From: Salaquimonas pukyongi
GTDB taxonomy: Bacteria > Pseudomonadota > Alphaproteobacteria > Rhizobiales > Rhizobiaceae
NCBI RefSeq assembly: GCF_001953055.1
Contig: NZ_CP019044.1
Coordinates: 806,001-870,000 of the forward strand
Length of the DNA: 64,000 bases
Reading direction: 5' to 3'
Made by a program: the position numbers and the translations under genes
Notes under the pieces: model-generated
The model's database searches: none
Seen by the model: the letters and a program-made list of their open reading frames with translations, nothing else
Told to the model about the DNA's origin: nothing
Part shown: piece after piece, positions 1 to 9,214 of the stretch
How positions within the stretch are numbered: position 1 is the first letter of the stretch
Layout of the letters: every line of letters starts with the position of its first letter

Positions 1-277
1 TTGCCGGAAATCGCTGTAATCGGTTGGGTTCAAAACAGGCGGGAAGGCCTGTCGCAAAGTGACTGACGGCCTAAGAACAAAACGTAGGACCAAAACATAG
101 GGCTCCGGCGCCTGCTTCTCAAGCGGCCCGCCGTGGTCTCCGCAAATTTTCCCTCCTGCCGCCGAATCTCGTTGATCACTGCCGCTTGTGCTTGAAGCAC
201 CGCACGCCATTGACTATTACCAATGGAAGGCATTTCAAGTTAGACAGCCAGACGGGAAAGCGAAGAAGCAAGCGTTC
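1..277. other. Upstream non-coding stretch before the mrp operon
   Basis: No convincing gene is seen here. The short open frames on either strand have no recognisable protein features. The stretch probably holds the promoter and leader of the antiporter operon, but I see no well-spaced -35/-10 pair that I would call. Confidence 0.4.
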
Positions 278-2611
278 ATGATCGAAGTCAATCCGACCAT
301 CTTGTTTTTGCTTTCCCCATTTCTGGCTGCCTTGCTTTCTCCACCGCTTTTCCGGTTGATGGGTGCTGCCGCTGCCTGGGTGCTGGCGCTCATACCGCTT
401 GCCGTGTTCATCCATCTTGCCGGTTACGTTCCACAGGTTGCTTCCGGCGAAGCTTTCACGATGGGGCTGTCCTGGGCGCCTTCGCTCGGGGTCAACCTGT
501 CCTATTTTCTTGATGGTCTCAGCCTGATCTTCGCGCTGCTGATTTCCGGCATAGGAACGCTGATCATCCTTTATGCCGGCGGCTATCTGAAAGGCCATCC
601 CCAGCACGGCCGCTTTGTCGCTTATCTGTTTTTGTTCATGGGTTCGATGCTGGGCGTGGTGACGGCGGACAACCTGATTGCCCTGTTCATCTATTGGGAA
701 CTGACCTCGATCACCTCCTTTCTGCTGATCGGATTTGATCACAACCGGATGGCATCCAGAAGGGCGGCAATGCAGGCGCTGGTGGTCACGGGCGGGGGCG
801 GCCTTGCGCTGCTGGCTGGGGTCGTCGTGCTGAACCTTGCCACCGGCATGAACGAGTTGTCGCTCATTCTCGCCAGCGGCGAAACATTGCGCGAAAGCCC
901 GTTCTACTTGCTGATTTTCTGGCTGGTGGTGGCGGGCGCATTCACCAAGTCCGCGCAGTTCCCGTTTCACTTCTGGCTTCCCAATGCGATGGAGGCTCCA
1001 ACGCCGGTCTCCGCCTATCTGCATTCGGCAACCATGGTGAAGGCCGGTGTCTATCTGTTGATGCGGATGAACCCGGTCCTGGGCGAAACACCGGTCTGGG
1101 AGACGGTGCTGCCGGTGTTCGGCACGGCAACCCTGCTGGTGGGAACCTTGCTGGCCATACGCCAGACCGATCTCAAGCTGATGCTTGCCTATACCACCGT
1201 TGCCTCCCTCGGCCTGCTGGTCATGCTGACCGGGTTCGGCAGTGAGAAGGCGATAGAAGCTGCGGTCTATTACCTGTTTGCCCATGCCCTGTTCAAGGGC
1301 GCGCTGTTCATGGTCGCCGGCCTGATCGATCATGAAACAGGCACACGCGACATCCGCCAGTTGGGCGGCCTGCGCAGCGCAATGCCGATCACCTTTGCTG
1401 CTGCCGCCCTTGCCGCCCTGTCCATGGCCGGCCTGCCACCCTTTGTCGGCTTCATGGCGAAGGAGGAGATCTACGCCGCCATCGCCGCCGGCGATCCCTG
1501 GCCTTTGGCCATCACCGCATTGACGGTTGTGGGCAACGCCTTGATGCTGGTGATCGCCGCAGCCGTTGCGATCCTACCTTTTCTGGGAAAATCGGTTAAA
1601 ACCCCCAAACATGCCCATGAGGGCCCGGTTTTGTTGTGGCTTGGGCCGGTCGTTCTTGCGGTCTGCGGACTGGTTTCCGCCGTGCTGTCGGGAAAGACCA
1701 ATCATCTGATCATTTCGCCGATGTCCAGCGCGGTGGCCGGCAGCGAAGTGCACGCCCATGCGGCAATTGCCCTGCACATCGGAATACCGCTGCTGCTGTC
1801 GGTGATTACCATTGCGCTGGGGGTTGTGTTGTTCCTGCAGCTTTCCCGCTCGCGCGATGCAATGGCTGCAGCCCTGCGCGGCATCGGCTGGGGTCCGGAC
1901 CACGGTTTCGACCAGTTCATGAAAGGGCTGGTGTCGGGTTCGGCCGCCATTACGCGCGTCATCCAGAACGGGCGCCTGGAAGGCTACATGACCACGGTGT
2001 TTTTCGTCTTCGGTGCTGCCGTCTGGTTCAGCTTGTATACCTACGGAGAACTGCCGGACTTCCCGCAATTCGTTGCACCAACCTTCTATGAAGCCGGCAT
2101 TTTCCTGCTTGCCCTGCTGGGACTTGGCGCGGTGATCTATGCCCATGACCGCCTGACGGCCATCGTGTCCCTCGGCATTCAGGGGTTCTCTGTTGCCGTG
2201 ATCTTCATCCTGTTCGGTGCGCCCGATCTCGCCTTTACCCAATTCATGGTCGAGACGCTCTCGGTTGTCATCCTTGCCCTGGTGATGACCCGCCTGACGC
2301 TCAACAAGACCGACCATCGCCCGTTCGGCGAAAAATCCTTCGACATCACCGTGGCCTCAATTGCAGGTTCGGGATTTGCCGTGCTCATGCTGGCCGTTCT
2401 TCAGGTGCCGTTCGATCCGCGCCTGTCCGAGTTCTTCAGCGCCTATAGCCGGGTTGTTGCCCATGGCCGGAACATCGTCAACGTCATCATCGTGGATTTC
2501 CGGGGACTGGATACGCTGGGTGAAATCGCGGTCGTCATGATCGCAGGCCTCGGCATCATCGCCCTGATCCGCGTCAAGGCGCGCCAGCCCAGATCGGAGG
2601 CGGAAGGATGA
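278..2611 (+). CDS. mrpA: Na+/H+ antiporter subunit A (MrpA/MnhA)
   Basis: Largest membrane subunit of the Mrp cation/proton antiporter, homologous to the complex I subunit NuoL. The 777 residues form many hydrophobic helices and carry proton-antiporter family signatures such as [13 protein letters not shown] and the [12 protein letters not shown] segment. The C-terminal third resembles MrpB-type domains, as is usual for MrpA. I start at ATG 278, just before a hydrophobic first helix; an upstream GTG at 188 would add 30 non-hydrophobic residues and is less likely. It overlaps mrpB by four bases, first of seven tightly packed genes. A and B are separate here, unlike the A-B fusions of some rhizobial pha clusters. 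Confidence 0.95.
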   Translation: MIEVNPTILFLLSPFLAALLSPPLFRLMGAAAAWVLALIPLAVFIHLAGYVPQVASGEAFTMGLSWAPSLGVNLSYFLDGLSLIFALLISGIGTLIILYAGGYLKGHPQHGRFVAYLFLFMGSMLGVVTADNLIALFIYWELTSITSFLLIGFDHNRMASRRAAMQALVVTGGGGLALLAGVVVLNLATGMNELSLILASGETLRESPFYLLIFWLVVAGAFTKSAQFPFHFWLPNAMEAPTPVSAYLHSATMVKAGVYLLMRMNPVLGETPVWETVLPVFGTATLLVGTLLAIRQTDLKLMLAYTTVASLGLLVMLTGFGSEKAIEAAVYYLFAHALFKGALFMVAGLIDHETGTRDIRQLGGLRSAMPITFAAAALAALSMAGLPPFVGFMAKEEIYAAIAAGDPWPLAITALTVVGNALMLVIAAAVAILPFLGKSVKTPKHAHEGPVLLWLGPVVLAVCGLVSAVLSGKTNHLIISPMSSAVAGSEVHAHAAIALHIGIPLLLSVITIALGVVLFLQLSRSRDAMAAALRGIGWGPDHGFDQFMKGLVSGSAAITRVIQNGRLEGYMTTVFFVFGAAVWFSLYTYGELPDFPQFVAPTFYEAGIFLLALLGLGAVIYAHDRLTAIVSLGIQGFSVAVIFILFGAPDLAFTQFMVETLSVVILALVMTRLTLNKTDHRPFGEKSFDITVASIAGSGFAVLMLAVLQVPFDPRLSEFFSAYSRVVAHGRNIVNVIIVDFRGLDTLGEIAVVMIAGLGIIALIRVKARQPRSEAEG

Positions 2612-3027
2612 ACACCGTAATCTTCCGCACCGCCGCGCCCTACCTGACGGCACTGATGGTGATCTTTTCGATCTTCATCCTTCTGCGCGGCCACAACGAT
2701 CCTGGTGGCGGTTTCATCGGAGGACTGATTGCCGCTTCCGCCTTTGCCATTTACGGCATCGCCAATGGAGTGGCGCCGGTGCGGCGTGCGCTCTACTTCC
2801 ACCCGATCACGCTTGCCGGTTTCGGCCTGTTTATCGCCACGCTTGCAGGCATTCCCTCACTGTTTGCCGGGGTGCCTTTCCTGACCGGCCTGTGGACCTA
2901 TCCTCGGATATTCGGCTTCGAACTGGCGCTGTCGACACCGCTGGTATTCGACATCGGGGTCTATTTCGTCGTGGTTGGTGCGATTACGGCAATCGCCCTT
3001 ACCCTGGAAGAAAGGCACGAGGGCTGA
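2608..3027 (+). CDS. mrpB: Na+/H+ antiporter subunit B (MrpB/MnhB)
   Basis: A 139-residue membrane protein with four predicted helices. It contains the family-typical stretch [19 protein letters not shown] near residues 26-45. It is part of the hetero-oligomeric Mrp antiporter, which exports Na+ in exchange for H+. The start ATG overlaps the mrpA stop (ATGA), and the stop overlaps the mrpC start (TGATG), so translation is probably coupled through all three genes. Length is normal for stand-alone MrpB. Confidence 0.95.
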   Translation: MNTVIFRTAAPYLTALMVIFSIFILLRGHNDPGGGFIGGLIAASAFAIYGIANGVAPVRRALYFHPITLAGFGLFIATLAGIPSLFAGVPFLTGLWTYPRIFGFELALSTPLVFDIGVYFVVVGAITAIALTLEERHEG

Positions 3028-3404
3028 TGGAAATCTATCTTGCGCTCCTCGTCGGCTGTTTCTTCATCGTCAGCATCTATCTGCTGCTGTCGAAATACGT
3101 CATCCGCATTCTGCTCGGCGTCGCCATTCTCAGCAATGCCGTAAACCTGCTCATTTTCACCGCCGGAAGGCTGAACCGCGAGGTGCCGCCAATCATCCCC
3201 GAAGCGCTACAGGTGCCAGCCGAGGCAACGGCCAATCCGCTGCCCCAGGCGCTGATCCTGACGGCGATTGTCATTTCCTTCTCCTTTTTCGCCTTTCTGC
3301 TGGTGCTTGGATTCCGTTCGTTCCAGGATCTCAACACCGACGATACCGACAACATGCGCTTTGCCGAGCCGGTGGACCCGCCACCGCCGCCCGAAGGCTA
3401 TTAG
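3027..3404 (+). CDS. mrpC: Na+/H+ antiporter subunit C (MrpC/MnhC)
   Basis: A 125-residue NuoK-like membrane subunit with three helices. Motifs include LLGVAILSNAVNLLIF and, in the third helix, PLPQALILTAIVISFS, both characteristic of MrpC. The tail is proline-rich and hydrophilic. ATG 3027 overlaps the mrpB stop codon; an upstream in-frame start at 2892 would add a hydrophilic extension unlike the family and lie deep inside mrpB. Nine bases separate its stop from mrpD. Confidence 0.95.
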   Translation: MEIYLALLVGCFFIVSIYLLLSKYVIRILLGVAILSNAVNLLIFTAGRLNREVPPIIPEALQVPAEATANPLPQALILTAIVISFSFFAFLLVLGFRSFQDLNTDDTDNMRFAEPVDPPPPPEGY

Positions 3405-3413
3405 GAGCGTTTC

Positions 3414-5003
3414 ATGGCAGGTGATAGCGGCAAAACAATCGATCTGACCGGTGTGATGGTGGAGGCTACGCTTCAGCCCGCCGACTATCTTGTCGTCGCC
3501 CCGGTCGTTATTCCCATCTTGTTCGGCGCGCTGCACCTGATGCTCAGAAACCGTTCCGTCAATCACGGTTTCATGGCCATTCTCGGCATGGCGCTTCTGA
3601 CGCTGGCGACCTTCGGCCTGCTGCAGCGCGTGCTGGAAACCGGCCCGGTCACCATGACCATGGGCAGATGGCTGCCGCCATTCGGCATTTCCTTTTCCGT
3701 TGATGTCGCCGGTGCGCTGCTGGCCTTTACCAGTGCACTCATTGCGCTTGGTGGCGCGGTGTATGGCGCAGCGACCGCGACAGCGCTCGAAACGCGCTAT
3801 GGGTTTTATCCCTTCTTCATGCTGATGATGGCCGGCGTATCAGGCGCTTTTCTCACCGGCGATGTCTTCAATCTTTACGTCTGGTTCGAGGTCCTGCTGA
3901 TCTCATCCTTCGGCATGATCGTTCTGGGAAGCGAGCAGCGCCAGCTCGACGGCACCATGAAATATGCGTTCCTCAACCTGGTCGCGACGACCATGTTTTT
4001 GGTGGCGACAGGCCTGCTTTACGGCACGCTGGGCACGCTCAACATGGCCGATATCTGGCAGAAGCTGAACGCGTCCGGAGAAGTGCGCGGGCCGGTGATG
4101 ACAATTGCCGTGCTCTATTTTCTGGCATTTGCCATGAAGGCGGCTGCCTTTCCGCTCAATTTCTGGCTTCCGGCCTCCTATCACACACCGAAATACCTCG
4201 TCTCTGCCCTGTTTGCAGGACTGCTGACCAAGGTGGGCGTTTATGCGCTGCTGAGAATTTCCCTGATGCTGTTTTCCGACCAGCGCGACCAGTTGGCATT
4301 GTTCATGGCCTGGGTGGCGGCACTGACCATGCTGATCGGTGTACTGGGCGCCCTGGCACAGCGCGAGGTGCGCCGGGTGCTGGGCTATCTGGTGATCTCG
4401 GGCATCGGTACCATGCTGGCGGGTCTGGCCATCGGCAGCCAGACCGCAGTCGCCGGCGTGCTGGTCTACGCCGTTCACTCCATGATCGTCATGGCAGCAT
4501 TGTATCTGGCAGCCGGTATCATGAACCGGCTTTCCGGCAGCGCGGACATGGCAGGCGGCGGTGGTCTGTATGCTGCCTCACCCATGCTTGCCGGTGCATT
4601 TTTGATCCTCGCCTTTTCGGTTTCCGGCCTGCCGCCAACATCCGGGTTCTGGGGCAAGTTCGTCCTCGTGAAATCGGCGCTCGAAGTGGGAGCCTGGTGG
4701 CTTGCCTTTGTGATCCTGCTCAGCGGGCTCCTGACGACCATCGCCATTTTCAGGGTCTGGACCTTCGCCTTCTGGCGCGGCGGGCCGGAAGGAACCCCCG
4801 ACGGTGCGGAGGGCTGGACGGTGAACGCGCTGGATGCGAAATTCCGGTTGCACGCCGCGCTTACCGTTGGTGTGCTCACGGCAATGACCTTTGCGCTGGG
4901 CCTAGCACCGGAGATGCTGCTTTCTGCCGCTGCTGATGGCGCGCGCAGCCTGCTTTACCCAATGTCCTATGTCGATTCGGCATTCGGAGGTGTCAGCCAA
5001 TGA
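3414..5003 (+). CDS. mrpD: Na+/H+ antiporter subunit D (MrpD/MnhD)
   Basis: A 529-residue NuoM/NuoN-like antiporter subunit. It has the expected transmembrane pattern with a charged helix carrying the conserved glutamate (FNLYVWFEVLLISSF) and a lysine-bearing helix (FAMKAAAFPLNFWLPASYH). Together with MrpA it is thought to form the proton- and sodium-translocating core. A short hydrophilic N-terminus of about 25 residues precedes the first helix. The last four bases overlap the mrpE start (ATGA). Confidence 0.95.
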   Translation: MAGDSGKTIDLTGVMVEATLQPADYLVVAPVVIPILFGALHLMLRNRSVNHGFMAILGMALLTLATFGLLQRVLETGPVTMTMGRWLPPFGISFSVDVAGALLAFTSALIALGGAVYGAATATALETRYGFYPFFMLMMAGVSGAFLTGDVFNLYVWFEVLLISSFGMIVLGSEQRQLDGTMKYAFLNLVATTMFLVATGLLYGTLGTLNMADIWQKLNASGEVRGPVMTIAVLYFLAFAMKAAAFPLNFWLPASYHTPKYLVSALFAGLLTKVGVYALLRISLMLFSDQRDQLALFMAWVAALTMLIGVLGALAQREVRRVLGYLVISGIGTMLAGLAIGSQTAVAGVLVYAVHSMIVMAALYLAAGIMNRLSGSADMAGGGGLYAASPMLAGAFLILAFSVSGLPPTSGFWGKFVLVKSALEVGAWWLAFVILLSGLLTTIAIFRVWTFAFWRGGPEGTPDGAEGWTVNALDAKFRLHAALTVGVLTAMTFALGLAPEMLLSAAADGARSLLYPMSYVDSAFGGVSQ

Positions 5004-5473
5004 ACATTCTGCTGATCAACGTGCTGCTGATGCTGGCCTGGGGGGCAATGACCGGCTCCTTTGCGGAGATCAACCTGTTTTTCGGCTTCATACTGGGATT
5101 CTTTGCGATTTGGCTGATCCGCGAACAGCTCGGCACCGGGGGGTATTTTGGCCGCCTTACGCGCCTGACACTGCTGTTTTTGCTTTTCTTGAAGGAATTG
5201 ACATTGTCGGCCCTGCGGGTCGCCATGCTGGTGTTGCAGCCGAAGATGAAGACCAAGCCCGGAATTTTCGCCTTTCCGCTGACCGTCGACAGGGACTTTG
5301 AAATCGCGCTGTTGGCCAATCTGATCACGCTCACCCCGGGAACCCTTTCGGTGGATGTCTCTACCGACCGGAAATTTCTTTATGTTCATGCCATCGATTG
5401 TTCGGACATCGAAAGTGCGAAAGCCGACATCGCCCAGGGGTTCGAACGCCGTATACTTGAGGCTTTCAGATAG
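5000..5473 (+). CDS. mrpE: Na+/H+ antiporter subunit E (MrpE/MnhE)
   Basis: A 157-residue subunit with an N-terminal membrane part and a soluble C-terminal part. The ANLITLTPGTLSVDV motif and the HAIDCSD stretch are diagnostic for MrpE. MrpE is needed for full antiporter activity or assembly in characterised systems. It overlaps mrpD by four bases and is followed after ten bases by mrpF, which has its own strong ribosome binding site. Confidence 0.95.
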   Translation: MNILLINVLLMLAWGAMTGSFAEINLFFGFILGFFAIWLIREQLGTGGYFGRLTRLTLLFLLFLKELTLSALRVAMLVLQPKMKTKPGIFAFPLTVDRDFEIALLANLITLTPGTLSVDVSTDRKFLYVHAIDCSDIESAKADIAQGFERRILEAFR

Positions 5474-5483
5474 GGAGGAAATG

Positions 5484-5807
5484 ATGGACAGCTCGGCATT
5501 TCTTGCCCTTTCAATCCAGATCGCGATGGTCCTGTTGACCCTGTCGTTCTTTGTTACCTGCTACCGTGTGGTGGCAGGGCCAACCTTGCCCGACCGCATT
5601 ATGGCGCTCGACATGCTGGTGGGCGTGGTCATCGGCTTTATCGCGGTCGTGGGAGTAAAGACGGGTTATTATCTCTACGTTGATATCGCAATCGCCCTTG
5701 GTCTTGTGGGTTTCCTTGCAACCGTGGCGTTTGCCCGTTTTGTGCTGGAACGCGACATGCCGGAAGGTGACCGGGAAGAGGTTGGCAGGAAGGCAGGTGC
5801 GGAATGA
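5484..5807 (+). CDS. mrpF: Na+/H+ antiporter subunit F (MrpF/MnhF)
   Basis: A small three-helix membrane subunit of 107 residues. It carries the family motif GPTLPDRIMALDML after the first helix. The purine-rich GGGAGG at 5473-5478 is better spaced for ATG 5484 than for the adjacent ATG 5481, so 5484 is chosen; the difference is one methionine. The stop overlaps the mrpG start (ATGA). Confidence 0.93.
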   Translation: MDSSAFLALSIQIAMVLLTLSFFVTCYRVVAGPTLPDRIMALDMLVGVVIGFIAVVGVKTGYYLYVDIAIALGLVGFLATVAFARFVLERDMPEGDREEVGRKAGAE

Positions 5808-6163
5808 TCATTGAAATCGTTGCCGGTCTGCTCGTCATCGTCGGGGCTTTTTTTGCATTGGTCGCGGCCATCGGAATGGTGCGGTTGCCCGACGTATATT
5901 CGCGCATGCACGCTGCCTCGAAGGCGGGGACCGTCGGTTCCGGCCTGATGATGATTGCCCTTGCCGTGATCTCCGCTGACGGCAGCACCGCGATCCGTGC
6001 CCTTGCCGGGCTGTTCTTCTTCATTCTGACTGCGCCCATTGCCGCCCATCTACTTGCCCGGGCAGCATACAAGGTGGGGTATCCGCTTTGGCAGGGCAGC
6101 GTCGCCGATGAAATGTCGGTTCATCAACCGGTCAAGCGTGGGAAAGGCAGAAAATCGAAATAG
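5804..6163 (+). CDS. mrpG: Na+/H+ antiporter subunit G (MrpG/MnhG)
   Basis: A 119-residue subunit with three helices. The signature RLPDVYSRMHAASKAGTVG lies after helix one and TAPIAAHLLARAAY near the third helix. It ends the seven-gene antiporter operon with a basic C-terminus (KRGKGRKSK). Loss of Mrp in related bacteria causes sodium and alkaline-pH sensitivity and, in rhizobia (where it is called Pha), defects in K+ adaptation. Confidence 0.94.
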   Translation: MIIEIVAGLLVIVGAFFALVAAIGMVRLPDVYSRMHAASKAGTVGSGLMMIALAVISADGSTAIRALAGLFFFILTAPIAAHLLARAAYKVGYPLWQGSVADEMSVHQPVKRGKGRKSK

Positions 6164-6402
6164 TTCGTCAAATCAATTTTATGTTGATGCTACCGGCGAA
6201 ATTACATTTCCAAGCGTGTTTATTAATACTGGCGTCGTTTTTTCTATTTTTGGATATAAATGACAATTGACATTTGGATTGTATCTTGCAAAAGCGTGTT
6301 GCGGAGTCAGTATAAGGTGATTTTGGGGGCTGATTCAGCGCGCGGCATGATGCCGGGCACCGTAAACAAAAAAACTAAAATAGCTACGGAAGCTTGACCC
6401 AC
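6164..6402 (+). promoter_or_regulatory. AT-rich regulatory region upstream of mucR
   Basis: This gap is clearly richer in A and T than its surroundings, with runs such as TTTTTTCTATTTTTGGATAT near 6237-6256. MucR/Ros proteins bind AT-rich DNA with T-A steps and generally repress their own promoters, so autoregulation fits. A TTGACA occurs at 6267-6272 but lacks a convincing -10 at proper spacing, so the exact promoter is not called. Confidence 0.45.
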
Positions 6403-6831
6403 ATGAATGACACAATCCCCGACTCCAGAAATGACGAGTTACTAGTTGAACTTACAGCCGATGTCGTGTCGGCCTATGTTGGAAACAATCCGGTATCCAC
6501 TACAGAATTGCCGGTATTGATCAGCGAGGTCCACAAGGCGCTTCGTGGTGTTGCTGCCATCGCTGCAGCGCCGCCTGCACCGGAGCTAAAGCCGGCTGTG
6601 AATCCCAAAAAATCGGTATTCCGCGATTATATTGTTTGCCTGGAAGATGGCAAAAAATTCAAATCGCTGAAGCGCCACCTGCGTTCTCATTTCGACATGT
6701 CGCCCGAAGAGTACCGGGAGAAATGGGGCCTTGCGCCGGACTATCCGATGGTTGCTCCTGCTTATTCGGAGCGCCGTTCGGCTCTGGCAAAGGAAAAAGG
6801 CCTGGGCCGCAAGAAAGGCGCTCGCAAGTAG
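6403..6831 (+). CDS. mucR: MucR/Ros family zinc-finger transcriptional regulator
   Basis: A 142-residue regulator with the prokaryotic zinc finger C79-x2-D82-x9-H92-x3-H96, followed by the family block [12 protein letters not shown] and DYPMVAP. The N-terminal half is the oligomerisation region typical of MucR. MucR acts as a global, H-NS-like silencer that controls exopolysaccharide, motility and virulence or symbiosis genes in rhizobia and Brucella. ATG 6403 is preceded by GGAAG at 6388-6392; an in-frame TTG at 6394 is less likely. The gene is monocistronic, with a terminator-like hairpin after it. Confidence 0.95.
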   Translation: MNDTIPDSRNDELLVELTADVVSAYVGNNPVSTTELPVLISEVHKALRGVAAIAAAPPAPELKPAVNPKKSVFRDYIVCLEDGKKFKSLKRHLRSHFDMSPEEYREKWGLAPDYPMVAPAYSERRSALAKEKGLGRKKGARK

Positions 6832-6863
6832 GCAAGCGCATTCTTGTGCCGGAATTGGTTTTG

Positions 6864-6903
6864 AAGGCCGGAAGCCCGTAACAGGCATCCGGCCTTTGTT
6901 TGA
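6864..6903 (+). terminator. Rho-independent terminator of mucR
   Basis: Nine-base inverted repeat AAGGCCGGA (6864-6872) and TCCGGCCTT (6888-6896) with a 15-base loop, followed by a T-rich tail (TTGTTT). It lies 32 bases after the mucR stop codon. Confidence 0.75.
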
Positions 6904-6908
6904 TGCGG

Positions 6909-7208
6909 TTATGGCCCGCCATCCTTCATATTCTCCAGAGCCGCCAAAGCCTCACGGATTGCAAGGTGCCGGTTGAGGTCATAGGCGGGATGGCTTGCGC
7001 GTGCCCAGCGGCGTTGTGCAGCCAGCATGCCGCGAAGCTTGCCAATGGCTTTTCGCCGCAATGCTGCTGCCGTCGGCGGGAGCCCTGTCAGTCCGCAGAT
7101 TTTCCACGTCAATTGCCCGCTGTTGGCTCCACCACGGGCTTCCCGCTTGCCGAACGCGGCTGCTTCATGGGCAAGCCGGTGCTCAAGATTTTCCAGGCTG
7201 CTGGCCAT
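6909..7208 (-). CDS. Small hypothetical protein
   Basis: A 99-residue soluble protein rich in Ala, Arg and Leu and predicted to be mostly helical, with no domain I can name. On the minus strand the ATG at 7208 is preceded by AGGTGA at good spacing, which argues for real translation. It converges on mucR and diverges from the DnaA-like gene at 7413. Open frames on the plus strand over the same stretch have unnatural composition and look like shadows. Confidence 0.6.
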   Translation of the reverse strand: MASSLENLEHRLAHEAAAFGKREARGGANSGQLTWKICGLTGLPPTAAALRRKAIGKLRGMLAAQRRWARASHPAYDLNRHLAIREALAALENMKDGGP

Positions 7209-7365
7209 TGTTCACCTGTGAAAGAATGCCGGGGATTCTGTCCGGCATCTCTCAGGCGGGAATAAGTATTGCCCCTTTCCCAGGAAGGTTTGGCGCAAGC
7301 CATTGATTTTGCGTCTTATTGACAAACCGGCAGGCTGCAGCGGTGCAAACATATGCCACCGGCGA

Positions 7366-7392
7366 TTGCATTTCCCACAATAGGAATATAAT
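7366..7392 (+). promoter_or_regulatory. Sigma70-type promoter of the DnaA-like gene
   Basis: TTGCAT at 7366-7371 and a perfect TATAAT at 7387-7392, with a 15-base spacer (16 if ATTGCA is taken as -35). GGGGAG follows about ten bases before ATG 7413, giving a short leader. Confidence 0.5.
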
Positions 7393-7412
7393 CCTTTTTT
7401 GGGGAGTGTCTC

Positions 7413-7865
7413 ATGTATCAGCGCATTCATACCTGTCAGGCACGGCAGACAAGCATCCGGAAAGCGGAGCTGACGGCTCTGCCGCATCGCAAACATGTAC
7501 CCCGGCCACAGCAGGACATCAGCCCCGGCTATGACCGGGTGGCCGGTCAGCTTGTCATCAAGCTTGTCTCCGTGCTGGACAGGGTATCGGTTGGCGACCT
7601 GCTCCGTGCTTCTCGCGGCAAGGCGGATATCTGTCTTTCGCGGCAAAAGGCAATGTATCTCATGCACACCGTTTTTTCCTCGCCCTATCACACCGTGGCG
7701 GAGTTCTTCGGCCGCGACCGCACGACGGTAGCCCATGCCTGCCGCCTGGTAGAGGACATGCGCGACGCAGAGGAATTCGACAAGCAGTTGGAGGCGATGG
7801 AAAACCTGCTGGTGTCGGCACGCAGCCTATATGAGATTTCCGATCGGGGAGCGGGCGATGCGTGA
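7413..7865 (+). CDS. DnaA domain IV-like helix-turn-helix protein
   Basis: A 150-residue protein whose C-terminal part resembles the DNA-binding domain IV of DnaA: a helix ending in SRQKAMYLMHTV, then FFGRDRTTVAHACRLVEDM, which matches the DnaA-box-reading signature (GRDHTTV type). The ATPase domain of DnaA is absent, so it is not an initiator. Proteins of this kind near mucR are conserved in Hyphomicrobiales, but I know no experimental function. The last eight bases overlap the next gene, suggesting co-translation. It could bind DnaA-box-like sites and compete with DnaA; that is inference. Confidence 0.8.
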   Translation: MYQRIHTCQARQTSIRKAELTALPHRKHVPRPQQDISPGYDRVAGQLVIKLVSVLDRVSVGDLLRASRGKADICLSRQKAMYLMHTVFSSPYHTVAEFFGRDRTTVAHACRLVEDMRDAEEFDKQLEAMENLLVSARSLYEISDRGAGDA

Positions 7866-8676
7866 CCGCCTAAAGGCGCTCGCACGGCTGCTGAAAGTTC
7901 TGAATGCCACCGGTGCCAGCGGCGCAGATCATGAGTTCGATGGGGAAACACTCTGTGTATTGCGGCAAAAGCGCTCTCACCGCTTTGCTCGTACTTTGTA
8001 TGAAGAAGCGCTGCGGCGCGGCCTTGTCGCAATATCTGAACAGGGCCGGCTGCACATCACGGTGGAAGGGCAGGCGGCGCTGACCCGGTTGCTTGATCCT
8101 GAAAACGGATTTCGGTCGCAAAACCGCATGCTGGAGCTTAAGGCGGCATCTGAAGACAAAACCTGCCGGCAAGTTCTCGCCAATCGCGCAGAATCGCCGC
8201 TGGAGCGGCTTTTCATGCGCAAAAACCGCAATGGAACGCCGTGGATCGGGGAGCATGAATTTCAGGCCGGAGAAAAACTGCGCCGTGATTTCGAACTTGC
8301 CGGATTGCAGCCACGCATTACCGCAAACTGGGTGGCGACGGTCGCCTCCCGGAGCCGGTCGGCGGGCGGCAGCGTGGAGATAAGCGACTTTGCACTGGAT
8401 GCGAGGAAGCGCTTCGAAACAGCCCATGCTGCCATCGGGCCGGAACTTGCGGGCGTTGCGATGGATGTTTGCTGTTTTCTGAAGGGGTTGGAAACCGTTG
8501 AGCGGGAACGGGGCTGGCCGCCGCGATCTGCCAAATTGATGTTGCGCACCGCGCTGCAAATTCTGGCGCGCCACTACGGCCTTAAAACAAGCGGCGGGAA
8601 GCGGGCCATGCGGCAATGGGGCAGTCAGGGATACCGGCCGGAAATCGGTTCTGCTGGCGCTGCAGACGTGACGTAG
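7858..8676 (+). CDS. DUF6456-type conserved protein
   Basis: A 272-residue soluble protein. The N-terminal part looks like a winged-helix fold (RLKALARLLKVLNATG; ALRRGLVAISEQGRLHIT). The C-terminal part contains NGTPWIGEHEFQAGEKLRRDFELAGLQPRIT and the GLETVERERGWPPRSAKLMLR segment that I associate with DUF6456 proteins of Hyphomicrobiales. ATG 7858 follows GGGGAGCGGGCG and overlaps the DnaA-like gene; an ATG at 7831 is possible. It ends 16 bases before the convergent sufE. DNA binding is plausible but unproven. Confidence 0.75.
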   Translation: MRDRLKALARLLKVLNATGASGADHEFDGETLCVLRQKRSHRFARTLYEEALRRGLVAISEQGRLHITVEGQAALTRLLDPENGFRSQNRMLELKAASEDKTCRQVLANRAESPLERLFMRKNRNGTPWIGEHEFQAGEKLRRDFELAGLQPRITANWVATVASRSRSAGGSVEISDFALDARKRFETAHAAIGPELAGVAMDVCCFLKGLETVERERGWPPRSAKLMLRTALQILARHYGLKTSGGKRAMRQWGSQGYRPEIGSAGAADVT

Positions 8677-8692
8677 GCCTGATGGCAGGCGT

Positions 8693-9109
8693 CTATGCCG
8701 CTAACCTTGCAGCGGCAACGTCCTTTACCCGCTGAACCATGGAGCGCAATCCGTTCGAGCGTTGCGGGGTGATGTGCTCGGCAAGTCCGAGCCGGTCAAA
8801 CACCGCCTGATGGTCGGTTTCGACGATTTCGCTTGCCTTGCGTCCGGAAAAAAGAGCCAGCGTAACCGCAATCAGGCCGCGCACGATATGAGCATCGGAG
8901 GTGCCGCGATACGTGACGACCGGATCCGGGCCGCCTTCAAACTTGCTGTCGATCCACACCTGACTGACACAGCCCTGAACCTTGTGTGCCGCATCCTGTT
9001 TTTCTTCAGGAAACGGTTCGAGCTGGTCGCCAAGCTCGATCAGGTATTTGTAACGGTCCTCCCAGTCATCCAGGAGTTCGAAATTCTCGATGATCTCGTC
9101 GATGCTCAT
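8693..9109 (-). CDS. sufE: Cysteine desulfurase activator SufE
   Basis: A 138-residue SufE family protein. SufE takes persulfide sulfur from the cysteine desulfurase SufS and passes it to the SufBCD scaffold for Fe-S cluster assembly. The acceptor cysteine is in KVQGCVSQVWI near residue 47, and the N-terminal block ENFELLDDWEDRYKYLIELG is typical. No other suf genes are nearby, which is common in this order. Confidence 0.95.
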   Translation of the reverse strand: MSIDEIIENFELLDDWEDRYKYLIELGDQLEPFPEEKQDAAHKVQGCVSQVWIDSKFEGGPDPVVTYRGTSDAHIVRGLIAVTLALFSGRKASEIVETDHQAVFDRLGLAEHITPQRSNGLRSMVQRVKDVAAARLAA

Positions 9110-9214
9110 GCAGTTTTCACCTCTCGCGGAAATCCATACAGGATCATGTCGGCGGGGTGAACCGTCTTTGACGGCTATCGTTTTCCAGGGAAAAAGGTTC
9201 AGGGAAGGTAGCGG

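Noticed and set aside
176-1333. Long open frame (385 codons) on the minus strand opposite mrpA
   Set aside because: Gln/His/Arg-rich composition without any domain; it mirrors codon bias of the membrane protein on the other strand.
6267-6272. TTGACA as the mucR promoter -35
   Set aside because: No acceptable -10 at 16-18 bases downstream.
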